A DNA stretch of 64,000 bases from CAYSJU01 sp964431495. Lineage in GTDB: Bacteria; Omnitrophota; Gorgyraeia; Tantalellales; Tantalellaceae. A program made the position numbers and the translations under genes. The stretch is from positions 53,073-117,072 of the forward strand of contig CAYSJU010000001.1 of the NCBI GenBank assembly GCA_964431495.1. Direction: 5' to 3'. This document shows positions 35,544 through 43,267 of this stretch, in pieces (the stretch's first letter is position 1; each line of letters begins with the position of its first letter). A model generated the notes under the pieces. The model worked only from the letters and a program-made list of their open reading frames with translations, made no database searches and had not been told where the DNA came from.

Positions 35544-35625
35544 GGGTTCGATTTATCGAACCCCCATATTATTTTTGGGCTCGATAAATCGAGCCCCTAC
35601 AAGGGTCGGATAAATCCGACCCTAC
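35540..35625. repeat. Three REP-like palindromes between mlaE and mlaF
   Basis: Three perfect palindromes share the form SS-GAT-WW-ATC-SS: 35543-35564 (GGGGTTCGAT-TT-ATCGAACCCC), 35577-35596 (GGGCTCGAT-AA-ATCGAGCCC) and 35602-35623 (AGGGTCGGAT-AA-ATCCGACCCT). The first has GTAG on its left (35540); the second and third end in CTAC on their right. So the first two are inverted with GTAG outward, as in bacterial interspersed mosaic elements. Confidence 0.75.
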
Positions 35626-35641
35626 AGGGATCAGGGGGAAG

Positions 35642-36457
35642 ATGGAAAAACAGAACATGGAAAAACGAGAAGCCGTCGTAGAAGTGAAGGATTTGGTCAA
35701 AAAGTTCGGGGACAGGACCGTTCTTAACGGTGTCAACCTGAAGATATACAAGGGCGAAACGTTTGTCATCATGGGAGGTTCCGGCTGCGGAAAAAGCACG
35801 CTTCTCCGCCACATAATCGGGAACTTCAAACCAACGTCCGGAAGGGTGTCTCTTTTGGGCACGGATATCACTGATCTCGAAGGTGCCCAGTTGGACGACA
35901 TACGGAAAAAGATAGGGATGTCCTTCCAGTCCTCGGCTCTTTTTGATTCCATGACAGTTGGTGAGAACGTGAGCCTTCCTCTTCGTGAACACACCAAACT
36001 GGAGAAGAACGTTATTGACATCGTGGTGACAATGAAGCTTGAACTGGTTGGATTGAGGGGGTTCGATGACCTTATGCCGAGCGAGATATCCGGGGGCATG
36101 AAAAAAAGAGTGGGGCTTGCCAGGGCCATAGCCATGGATCCCCGGATCGTGTTTTATGACGAGCCTACCGCGGGACTTGACCCGATCATGGCGTCCGTTA
36201 TTGACAAGCTCATCGTCGACCTTTCCAAGAAACTTTCAATAACCAGTATCGTGGTCACCCACGACATGAAAAGCGTTATGGGCATAGCGGACAAGATCGC
36301 CATGCTGCATGAAGGAAGAGTGCTTGAGACAGGGACCCCAGACCAGATAAAGAATTCAAAGAACCCGATAATACAACAGTTCATAAACGGCAGTTTCGAC
36401 GGGCCGGTGAAATTTTTCCAGCAAAAAGACGATTATTTGGAACAGTTAACCCGATAA
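35642..36457 (+). CDS. mlaF: MlaF-family lipid ABC transporter ATPase
   Basis: 271 residues. Walker A GGSGCGKSTLL, Q-loop SFQSSALFDSMTV, signature SEISGGMKKRVGLARA and Walker B IVFYDEPTAGLDP, with H-loop VVTHD. The C-terminal helix (about 240-271) is like the MlaF extension that contacts MlaB. Powers phospholipid movement through MlaE. It is separated from mlaE by about 100 bases of REP-like palindromes, but ribosome site and direction fit one operon. Confidence 0.95.
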   Translation: MEKQNMEKREAVVEVKDLVKKFGDRTVLNGVNLKIYKGETFVIMGGSGCGKSTLLRHIIGNFKPTSGRVSLLGTDITDLEGAQLDDIRKKIGMSFQSSALFDSMTVGENVSLPLREHTKLEKNVIDIVVTMKLELVGLRGFDDLMPSEISGGMKKRVGLARAIAMDPRIVFYDEPTAGLDPIMASVIDKLIVDLSKKLSITSIVVTHDMKSVMGIADKIAMLHEGRVLETGTPDQIKNSKNPIIQQFINGSFDGPVKFFQQKDDYLEQLTR

Positions 36458-36481
36458 TACAGGATAAAAAGGAGACGAAGC

Positions 36482-37075
36482 ATGAAGATTTCTAATGAGA
36501 TGAAAGCCGGGTTAGTCATTGTAGCAGCGATCGCGATCGCTATTTTGTTCTTTACGAGGACCGCTAATATCCAGGCCAGCCCGTATGACGTCAAAACGTA
36601 TTTCATGTATGCCGGCGATCTGAAAGAGGACGCGACCGTGAAACTTGCCGGCATAGAAGCGGGCCGCCTGAAGAAGATAGAATTCATTTATGGACCGGAG
36701 ACCAGGATAGAGTGTATTCTCGCGTTAAATTATGGAATAAAGGTGAGGAAAGATTCCATAGCTTACATAGCGACTTCCGGGATCGTCGGGGACTCGTATG
36801 TAGGGCTTACACCCGGGAAATCCGCTGATTTCCTGAAACCTGGAGCAACCGTCGCGAGCGAGGATCCTGTCCAGATGAGGGAGCTGATGAAGAAGGCGGA
36901 CGAGATATCCGAAAACCTGGATATTATCCTGCTGGAGGCCAAGTCTTTTGTCGTGGACAACCGTCAGGGGCTGGACGGCATAGTAGACAATCTTGAAGCC
37001 ACCACCCAGAACTTCAAGGAGTTCAGCGAGGACGTGAAAAAGCATCCATGGAAGCTCCTCTTTAAAGGCGAATAA
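36482..37075 (+). CDS. mlaD: MCE-domain lipid-binding protein MlaD
   Basis: 197 residues. One N-terminal membrane helix (about 8-25) anchors an MCE domain (about 38-115: VKLAGIEAGRLKKIEF, SGIVGDSYVGLTPG) and a helical tail (about 120-195). The hexameric ring of MlaD receives lipids from MlaFE on the periplasmic face. MlaC and MlaA are not in this window. It follows mlaF by 24 bases, and the CHASE2 phosphatase begins 29 bases later. Confidence 0.93.
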   Translation: MKISNEMKAGLVIVAAIAIAILFFTRTANIQASPYDVKTYFMYAGDLKEDATVKLAGIEAGRLKKIEFIYGPETRIECILALNYGIKVRKDSIAYIATSGIVGDSYVGLTPGKSADFLKPGATVASEDPVQMRELMKKADEISENLDIILLEAKSFVVDNRQGLDGIVDNLEATTQNFKEFSEDVKKHPWKLLFKGE

Positions 37076-37104
37076 GTATAACTTTCCAGATCGGCCGTCC
37101 CTAA

Positions 37105-39018
37105 ATGAAGAGCAAAAAGACACGGATAGCGTTTTTATCGGCAGGGGTCCTGGCCGCCATACTGTTCCTTTTCTTATCATATGCCAGGGTCTTTGACGAG
37201 TTCGAGTACAGCACGCTTGACTTCCGTTTCAAGCTCAGGCCACAGCAGCCGGTTGATGAGGACATCGTCATCATCCACATAGGCGACGATACCATAGAGA
37301 AGCTGGGCGAATGGCCTCTTCCCAGAAAATACCACGGCCTTCTTATCAAAGCCCTGGAAGCAGCCGGTGTAAAAACTATCATCTTTGACGTTTTTTTCAG
37401 CGAAGAGACTGAAGACGACCAAGGGTTTGTGGATGCGGTGAAGGCGTCGGACAATGTTTATCTGGCATATGTCTTTGAGCTCAATCCTCCGGTCCGCGGT
37501 AAGAAATATATCACCGCCAGCAGGGTCATCGCGCCTCTCATCAACGTATTAAAGAGCGCCTGCAAGGGGAGGAGGGGGTTCGTCAATGTTGTCCCGGACA
37601 GGGACGGTAAAGTCCGCAGGATCCTGCCATTTGTCGAATATAAAGGGAAATTCCATCCGCAGATAACGATCCAGGCGGTATTGAATAACCTGGATTTTTT
37701 ATTCGATAAGGTCGAAATCATCCCGGCAAAAAAGATAGTCATGAATAAAGACCTCCGGATACCGCTGGAGGACTTTTCAAGCCTGCTTGTAAATTACCCA
37801 GGTCCATGGGGAAAAGCGTTCCGGCATTATTCTTACGTGGATGTGCTGCAGTCACATCTTTCCAGCCTTATGGGACAGGAACCCGTTATTGACCTTAATG
37901 AGTTGAAGGATACGGTGTGTTTTGTGGGGTTCACCGCTACCGCGTCCCCTGACGCCCATCCTTCCCCACTGGCGGTTCTGTACCCTGGAGTGGGAGTGCA
38001 TGCCAGCGTGTATAACAGCGTAGTACAGCAGAAGTTCCTGTGCAGGGTCAACCGCTGGTGGAACCTGCTGATCCTTGTTGTTCTCTGGCTGATCACGGGT
38101 TTTATAACGGCGAGAAGCCGTAAGCTGCTGGCATTTTTATCCATTGTTCTGATCTTTTTAGCGTATATAGCCATAGCGGTAGCTGTTTTTATCTTCTGTG
38201 GATTATGGATAGATATTTTTTACCCGATGGTAACGGTGGTAGGTATCTATGGGATCTTCACGTGCAAAAAATATCTGGTAGAGACCGAGAAAAGGGAATT
38301 AATAGAAAAAGAACTTGATATTGCCAAGAATATCCAGGAGAGTTTCCTGCCCAAAGAGATCCCACAGGTGGGCGGGCTTGACCTGAACGCGCGGATGTTG
38401 ACGGCGCGGCAGGTGGGAGGCGACCTGTACGATATTGTCCAGCTGGACGAAACAAGGATGGGTGTCATGCTCGGGGATGTGTCAGGCAAGGGAGTGCCCG
38501 CGGCCCTTTTTATGGCGCAGGTGGTCAGTGTTTTCACGTCTTTTGTGCAAGAGGCGAGCCCGGCAGATGTGCTCAGGAAAGTCAATGACAGGCTTGTGTC
38601 CGAGGGCAGTAGCAACCTGTTCGTGACCCTTACCTATATTGTATTGGATACCCGGAAGAACACTTGCAGTTTTGCGAGCGGCGGCCATCTTCCCACTCTT
38701 CTTATAGAACCGGACGGGAACGTGAAGCTCCTGGATGTGGAAGAGGGGATGCCGCTCGGGCTTATAGAGGGTGATTTCAGCGAAGGCGAACTGGAATATA
38801 AGCCCGGTAGCATTTTTGTCCTGTATACTGACGGGGTCACTGAAGCCATGAATATGAGGCACGAACTGTTCGAGGAAGAACGCCTGGTCGAACTGGCAAA
38901 GACCCTGAAAGGACGTTCCGCAAAGGAAGTAGTGGATGCCATACATAAGAGTGTGGCGGACTACGCGGGCAAGGCCGAGCAGCATGACGATATCACTGTT
39001 CTCGCTGTTCGGACCTGA
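37105..39018 (+). CDS. CHASE2 sensor with PP2C (SpoIIE/RsbU-like) phosphatase
   Basis: 637 residues. The first membrane helix (about 8-24) is followed by a periplasmic CHASE2 domain (about 30-300: DFRFKLRP, IIHIGDDTIEKLGEWPLPR, GVKTIIFDVFF). Three helices (about 312-385) lead into a cytoplasmic PP2C domain (about 405-635) with metal Asp residues in GGDLYD, LGDVSGKG and YTDGVTEAMN and a final DDITVL. It senses an envelope or small-molecule signal and dephosphorylates a STAS protein. With the kinase and STAS genes upstream it completes a partner-switching set wrapped around mlaEFD. Confidence 0.92.
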   Translation: MKSKKTRIAFLSAGVLAAILFLFLSYARVFDEFEYSTLDFRFKLRPQQPVDEDIVIIHIGDDTIEKLGEWPLPRKYHGLLIKALEAAGVKTIIFDVFFSEETEDDQGFVDAVKASDNVYLAYVFELNPPVRGKKYITASRVIAPLINVLKSACKGRRGFVNVVPDRDGKVRRILPFVEYKGKFHPQITIQAVLNNLDFLFDKVEIIPAKKIVMNKDLRIPLEDFSSLLVNYPGPWGKAFRHYSYVDVLQSHLSSLMGQEPVIDLNELKDTVCFVGFTATASPDAHPSPLAVLYPGVGVHASVYNSVVQQKFLCRVNRWWNLLILVVLWLITGFITARSRKLLAFLSIVLIFLAYIAIAVAVFIFCGLWIDIFYPMVTVVGIYGIFTCKKYLVETEKRELIEKELDIAKNIQESFLPKEIPQVGGLDLNARMLTARQVGGDLYDIVQLDETRMGVMLGDVSGKGVPAALFMAQVVSVFTSFVQEASPADVLRKVNDRLVSEGSSNLFVTLTYIVLDTRKNTCSFASGGHLPTLLIEPDGNVKLLDVEEGMPLGLIEGDFSEGELEYKPGSIFVLYTDGVTEAMNMRHELFEEERLVELAKTLKGRSAKEVVDAIHKSVADYAGKAEQHDDITVLAVRT

Positions 39019-39115
39019 AGATACCTCCTCTAAGCCATTATATTTCAATAACTTATAAAAAAAATATTATTTGGGGTAACTAATTAAAAACTTTAAAAAA
39101 ATATTTATTTTTTCC

Positions 39116-39143
39116 TTGACACCAACTATAATTGTGCTATAAT
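39116..39143 (+). promoter_or_regulatory. Consensus sigma70 promoter with extended -10
   Basis: TTGACA (39116-39121), 16-base spacer ending TGC, TATAAT (39138-39143). Both hexamers are perfect, and the TGn extension is present. The surrounding DNA is AT-rich. It is the strongest promoter match in the window, 48 bases before the small ORF at 39191. Confidence 0.8.
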
Positions 39144-39190
39144 AAAATTTGTGATTTATGAGTGGAAGGTCATGAATCAGGAGACAGACA

Positions 39191-39328
39191 ATGAAGAAGA
39201 AAGAGATTCGGCTTAAAAGTCAGGATTTGCCGCTTCACATCGTCTATGCTTTATCGTGCGAAAGTAAAAAGTATGTTCTTAGAAAGACCAAACAGGGTAA
39301 ATTGCTTTTAAACAAAGCCGAAGAATAA
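39191..39328 (+). CDS. 45-residue protein of unknown function
   Basis: ATG 39191 with a CAGGAG ribosome site 7 bases upstream and TAA at 39326. The product starts MKKKEIRLKSQDLPLHIVYA and ends LLLNKAEE. It is basic, with one Cys, no membrane helix and a probable alpha/beta mix. A consensus promoter precedes it and a large hairpin follows within 50 bases, so it looks like a self-contained, strongly expressed single gene. I recognise no family. The alternative is that the transcript is mainly an RNA and the frame is chance; the good ribosome site speaks against that. Confidence 0.6.
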   Translation: MKKKEIRLKSQDLPLHIVYALSCESKKYVLRKTKQGKLLLNKAEE

Positions 39329-39372
39329 GTCCTATCTGATAAGATGGAGAATCAAATATAGAAACAGTCCCC

Positions 39373-39437
39373 CATGTAAACAGAAAGGAGCCGGAATTGA
39401 ACGCTTGTTCGATTTGCGGCTCCTTTCTGTTTACATG
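39373..39437. terminator. Perfect 21-bp hairpin before gpmI
   Basis: Arms 39373-39393 and 39417-39437 (starting CATGTAAACAGAAAGGAG and its complement) pair without mismatch. The 23-base loop holds a further stem, ATTGAAC / GTTCGAT. The right arm is followed by CCCTTTTTCTTTG. It probably ends the transcript of the 45-residue gene; the length also suits a small mobile palindrome. Confidence 0.65.
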
Positions 39438-39506
39438 TCCCTTTTTCTTTGTCTTTGACCGGATTTCTCTTTTGTGTTATCATGCCCTGACTTCAGGAGT
39501 AATATC

Positions 39507-41135
39507 ATGGTTTCAAAACTCGAAAAGATTAAGAGATCCATACAGCGAAAAGGACCTTTACTTCTTATCATCATGGACGGTGTCGGCCTGGGGAAGCAGG
39601 ATGAAACGAACGGGGTGTATGTAGCGAAGACACCCTGTCTTGACCGTCTATTCAAGAGCGAGATGTTCACGAAACTCCAGGCCCACGGCACCGCGGTCGG
39701 GCTTCCTTCGGACGAGGACATGGGCAACAGCGAAGTAGGACATAACGCCCTTGGAGCCGGCCGTGTCTTTGTGCAGGGGGCGAAAAGGGTTAATAAGGCT
39801 ATTGAAGACCGGGTTATTTTTGAGACAAAGACATGGAAGGAACTTGTAAGCAGGGTAAAGGATACCGGCGGTACTTTTCATTTTATCGGCCTTTTATCCG
39901 ACGGCAACGTCCACTCGCATATTACGCAACTCTTCGCAATGGTCAACCGTCTTGCTGAAGAAGGGGTCGGTCGCGTCCGTATACACGCGCTCCTTGACGG
40001 CAGGGATGTCCACGAGAGATCCGCTTTGACATATATCGATAAGACGGAAGAGGTATTAAAAAAGATAAACTCCGAAAAGGGGTATGATTACAGGATAGCA
40101 TCCGGAGGCGGTCGCATGGTGACCACCATGGACCGCTATAACGCTGACTGGAGCGTGGTAAAACGCGGCTGGGACGCGCATGTCCTTGGAAAAGCGCGCG
40201 CGTTCACATCGGCAAAAGAGGCCGTGGAGACCTATTATAAAGAAGACCCGGCGATCGTCGATCAGTACCTGCCTTCTTTTGTGATAGTAGAGAATAATGA
40301 ACCGGTTGGCCGGATTGTTGACGGGGATTCGGTGGTCTTCTTCAATTTCAGGGGAGACAGGGCTATCGAGATCTCACGCGCCTTTGACGAAAAAGTTTTT
40401 TCGGAATTTAACCGCGAAGTCTACCCGGATGTTCTTTACGCTGGCATGATGGAGTACGACGGCGACCTTCATATCCCGTCCAATTATCTGGTCACGCCAC
40501 CTGAAATAGACCGGACCGTCAGCGAATATCTCTGCGCGGCCGGCGTTACCATGTTCGCCATTTCCGAGACGCAGAAGTTCGGGCATGTCACGTATTTCTG
40601 GAACGGGAACAAGTCGGGCTACGTGTGCGAGGAAATCGAGGAATATTACGAGATACCTTCCGATAAGATACAGTTCGATAAAGCCCCGAAGATGAAGGCG
40701 GTGGAGATTGCTGATAGGACGGACGAACTCTTGAAAAGCGGCAAGTTCAGGTTCGGCCGTTTGAATTTCGCCAACGGCGATATGGTCGGACATACCGCGG
40801 TGCCGGAAGCCGTAATAACAGCCGTGGAAACGGTTGATTCCTGCGTCCAGCGTCTCCTGGATGTAGTCAAGGAGCTTGACGGTATTGCTATTGTCACGGC
40901 GGACCACGGAAATTCTGACGAGATATTCACGATAAAGGACGGCAAGAAGATCCCCAAGACGGCGCATAGCCTTAACCCGGTCCCGTTCGTGATAGTCGAT
41001 CCGGATTACAAGGGGGAATACACGATGGCAAAACTCAAGAACCCCGGACTCTCCAATGTCGCCGCGACCATCCTGAACCTCCTCGGCTTTGAAAAACCTT
41101 CTGACTACGACCCGTCCCTCATCGAATTCGTTTGA
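39507..41135 (+). CDS. gpmI: 2,3-bisphosphoglycerate-independent phosphoglycerate mutase
   Basis: 542 residues from ATG 39507 with an AGGAG ribosome site; the frame opens at 39474 without one. An alkaline-phosphatase fold: LLIIMDGVGLGKQDETNG, the catalytic serine in DMGNSEVGHNALGAGR, LLDGRDV, RGDRAIE and VTADHGNSDE as the metal site. Interconverts 3- and 2-phosphoglycerate with Mn2+. It completes lower glycolysis after GlgP-type sugar release. A probable single gene, with a structured spacer following. Confidence 0.96.
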   Translation: MVSKLEKIKRSIQRKGPLLLIIMDGVGLGKQDETNGVYVAKTPCLDRLFKSEMFTKLQAHGTAVGLPSDEDMGNSEVGHNALGAGRVFVQGAKRVNKAIEDRVIFETKTWKELVSRVKDTGGTFHFIGLLSDGNVHSHITQLFAMVNRLAEEGVGRVRIHALLDGRDVHERSALTYIDKTEEVLKKINSEKGYDYRIASGGGRMVTTMDRYNADWSVVKRGWDAHVLGKARAFTSAKEAVETYYKEDPAIVDQYLPSFVIVENNEPVGRIVDGDSVVFFNFRGDRAIEISRAFDEKVFSEFNREVYPDVLYAGMMEYDGDLHIPSNYLVTPPEIDRTVSEYLCAAGVTMFAISETQKFGHVTYFWNGNKSGYVCEEIEEYYEIPSDKIQFDKAPKMKAVEIADRTDELLKSGKFRFGRLNFANGDMVGHTAVPEAVITAVETVDSCVQRLLDVVKELDGIAIVTADHGNSDEIFTIKDGKKIPKTAHSLNPVPFVIVDPDYKGEYTMAKLKNPGLSNVAATILNLLGFEKPSDYDPSLIEFV

Positions 41136-41579
41136 TAAACTAACCGGCTTTCAGAAAACCAAAATTCAAATACGGGTTTCCTGAATCATCGGCTCTTTTA
41201 AAGGCGGCGGGTGTACTTTTCGGTGTAAACGTTCCGGTTCCCGCACAGAATGGATCTGAGGCATTTGTCGTTCAGAGCGATTTTTTAACGCCAAAAGGTC
41301 TTGACCATTTTGGCGGCTGCGGAACTCGTCCGCCTTCCCTCGACTTCGCTCGGGACCGGTCAGCGGACTCGGACAGTCCCCGCCATTTGCGCTGGTTTCC
41401 GACGGAAGATGGCGGGGTTGACCGTTTTTTTCTGAGGAAGCTTTGTCGCTGGAGCAAAGCTTCCGTCCCTGGTAAGAACAATAGCTTAAAAGTTCTCCTT
41501 GAAAAATTGGGGAAACTCCACTCTCATTTCGCTTGACTATTGGGGGTTTGGATAATAAAATTGATTTTTACTGATCAAT
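41136..41579. other. Structured gene-free spacer before the tRNA genes
   Basis: 444 bases with no convincing protein gene but several stems: 41289-41315 (CGCCAAAAGGTC with a bulged complement), 41312-41334 (GGCGG/CCGCC), 41378-41417 (CCCCGCCAT/ATGGCGGGG) and 41436-41464 (GGAAGCTTTG/CAAAGCTTCC, 9-base loop). TCCCTCGACTTCGCTCGGGA at 41337-41356 resembles a repeat seen in many bacterial spacers. I could not match RNase P, tmRNA, SRP or 6S RNA. It may be a repeat cluster or an unknown RNA. Confidence 0.4.
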
Positions 41580-41666
41580 GCCGGAGTGGTGAAATTGGCA
41601 GACGCGTTGGACTCAAAATCCAATGGGGGCGACTCCGTGTGGGTTCGAGTCCCACCTCCGGCACCA
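41580..41666 (+). tRNA. tRNA-Leu (anticodon CAA)
   Basis: 87 bases including an encoded CCA. Acceptor GCCGGAG pairs with CTCCGGC, anticodon loop CTCAAAA puts CAA at 41614-41616 (reads UUG), a long variable arm is present as expected for Leu, and the T-loop is GGTTCGAGTCC. It is followed 20 bases later by a tRNA-Ala. The leucyl-tRNA synthetase gene lies only 1.6 kb downstream. Confidence 0.95.
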
Positions 41667-41686
41667 AAATTTTTTATCATAGCCGT

Positions 41687-41762
41687 GGGGCTGTAGCTCA
41701 GCTGGAAGAGCGCGTGCATGGCATGCATGAGGTCAGGGGTTCGAGCCCCCTCAGCTCCACCA
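41687..41762 (+). tRNA. tRNA-Ala (anticodon GGC)
   Basis: 76 bases with encoded CCA. Acceptor GGGGCTG pairs with CAGCTCC, including the G-U wobble typical of tRNA-Ala (here at the third pair). The anticodon stem is CGTGC/GCATG, loop ATGGCAT, anticodon GGC at 41720-41722 (reads GCC/GCU). Confidence 0.95.
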
Positions 41763-41818
41763 TTTCTCCGGGCGAAGATCTCTCTTTTTATATCCCGAAA
41801 AATAATTCCATTTTTAAG

Positions 41819-41847
41819 TTGACAAACAGGTTATATAAAAATATACT
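41819..41847 (+). promoter_or_regulatory. Strong sigma70 promoter for speD-speB-leuS
   Basis: TTGACA (41819-41824), 17-base spacer, TATACT (41842-41847), 57 bases after the tRNA-Ala. The implied leader before speD is about 105 bases. Confidence 0.7.
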
Positions 41848-41904
41848 TTGTTAAAACAAAAATGTTAACATAAGCTGTATAGATAGTTGCAAATAGATGG
41901 TGGG

Positions 41905-41930
41905 GAGTTTTTTTAAACTCTGTTTTTTTT
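41905..41930 (+). terminator. Candidate attenuator hairpin in the speD leader
   Basis: GAGTTT (41905-41910), four-T loop, AAACTC (41915-41920), then TG and eight T residues: the form of a weak intrinsic terminator inside the leader, upstream of the speD start. A second AACTC at 41931-41935 could compete for pairing with GAGTT, so two folds are possible. Confidence 0.45.
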
Positions 41931-41959
41931 AACTCTCTATTGCAGAGGTAGTTTTAAAA

Positions 41960-42388
41960 ATGGAGGAGAAAATGGTCGAAGAAAACAAAGAAATGTTCGG
42001 TCCGCATTTAATGCTGGATCTGACAGAGTGTAAGGCGGGAAAACTCAAGGATTATGAGCTCATTTTTGACATCCTGGACGATCTTCCTGAAAAGATAGGC
42101 ATGACAAAGATCACCAAGCCGTATGTGTTCCCATACAGCGGTCTGGTTCCAGAGGATAAGGGCATAACAGGAACGGTGATCATCGCCGAAAGCCATATTT
42201 CCATCCATTCTTTTCAGGAAAAAGACTACTGCTTTGTTGATGTTTTTTCCTGTAAGGATTTTGACGTAGACTTTGCGGCTAATTACCTGATAGACGTGTT
42301 TGAATCAAAGAAGTATGAAAAATACGTCGTGCAGAGAGGCAAGGATTTTGTCAGGTTCAGAGAGCCAGCAATGATTAAAGCCGTATGA
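41960..42388 (+). CDS. speD: S-adenosylmethionine decarboxylase proenzyme
   Basis: 142 residues from ATG 41960; ATG 41972 (138 residues) follows a GGAGGAG and may be the real start. The self-cleavage site is in TVIIAESHISIHSFQEKDY: the Glu-Ser bond breaks and the Ser becomes the pyruvoyl group. CFVDVFSC carries the catalytic Cys. Gives decarboxylated SAM, the aminopropyl donor for spermidine. It is first in the operon with agmatinase; no speE lies in the window. Confidence 0.94.
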   Translation: MEEKMVEENKEMFGPHLMLDLTECKAGKLKDYELIFDILDDLPEKIGMTKITKPYVFPYSGLVPEDKGITGTVIIAESHISIHSFQEKDYCFVDVFSCKDFDVDFAANYLIDVFESKKYEKYVVQRGKDFVRFREPAMIKAV

Positions 42389-42409
42389 TCCCGGCCTTAT
42401 GATGAGACA

Positions 42410-43267
42410 ATGGCACAGAATAAAGGTTTTGCAGGTCTGGATGCACAATTCACCAGCTGGAACGCGTCTCGCATAGCTGTTCTTCCGATCCCATATGATA
42501 AGACAAGCACTTGGAACAAGGGGGCCGATAAAGGCCCCTTTGCTGTTATTGACGCGTCTCCGGCCCTGGAGCTCTACGATATAGAAACGGATTTCGAGGT
42601 CTTCAGGCAGGGGATATACACGTCTCCATCACTTGTCACGGATCCATCCCCGGAAAAGATGGTGCGGGAGGTGGAAGAAAGAGTTTCAAAGTTGATGGAT
42701 GCCGGGAAGTTTGTTATAGTGCTCGGAGGAGAACATTCGGTCAGCATAGGGTCAATAAGGGCGCATTCTAAACGGATAAAAGACCTTTGCGTGTTACAGC
42801 TTGACGCTCATTCTGATCTCCGCGACGAGTATGAGGGAAGCAAATATAATCATGCCTGTGTAATGGCCAGGGTGAAGGAGTCATGCCCGGCCGTACAGGT
42901 AGGGATACGCAGCATGTGCGTTGAGGAAAAGGACAGCCTGGATTCGGAGAACGTGTTTTTCGCAAAGGATATGATCAGCGACAAGAAGTGGACTGATAAC
43001 GTGCTGGACAGGCTCTTGCCGAACGTTTATGTGACAATAGACCTTGACGTGTTTGATCCTTCCGTGATGTCGGCGACAGGCACTCCGGAGCCGGGCGGGT
43101 TAGGATGGTACGATGTGGTGAAGCTTTTGCGGGCGGTCGCTGAGAAGAGGACGGTCGTTGGTTTTGACTGCGTTGAACTTTGTCCCGACAAGAGCAACAG
43201 GGCGCCTGATTTTACCGCCGCGAAATTAATTTATAAATTTCTCAGTTACATTTACAGGAACGCATGA
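42410..43267 (+). CDS. speB: Agmatinase
   Basis: 285 residues, ureohydrolase fold. Mn2+ ligands are in GGEHSVS, LQLDAHSDLRDEYEG and TIDLDVFDPSV, and the late conserved Glu is in GFDCVEL. Arginase and agmatinase share these motifs. The pairing with speD makes agmatine to putrescine plus urea the better call, giving a polyamine route from arginine. It lies 21 bases after speD, and its stop overlaps the leuS start by 4 bases. Confidence 0.92.
   Translation: MAQNKGFAGLDAQFTSWNASRIAVLPIPYDKTSTWNKGADKGPFAVIDASPALELYDIETDFEVFRQGIYTSPSLVTDPSPEKMVREVEERVSKLMDAGKFVIVLGGEHSVSIGSIRAHSKRIKDLCVLQLDAHSDLRDEYEGSKYNHACVMARVKESCPAVQVGIRSMCVEEKDSLDSENVFFAKDMISDKKWTDNVLDRLLPNVYVTIDLDVFDPSVMSATGTPEPGGLGWYDVVKLLRAVAEKRTVVGFDCVELCPDKSNRAPDFTAAKLIYKFLSYIYRNA

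Noticed and set aside
41180..41470. RNase P RNA, tmRNA, SRP RNA or 6S RNA
   Set aside because: The conserved cores of these RNAs (for example the GAGGAAAGTCC block of RNase P or a tRNA-like end for tmRNA) are not present.
41272..41481. 69-residue minus-strand frame in the structured spacer
   Set aside because: Its SADRSRAKSREGGR part comes from the common TCCCGAGCGAAGTCGAGGGA repeat; there is no ribosome site or promoter, and it crosses several hairpins.
41540..41854. 104-residue frame reading through both tRNA genes
   Set aside because: The translation contains tRNA-derived strings such as AVAQLEERVHGMHEVRGSSP, a known artefact; the tRNA folds are complete.
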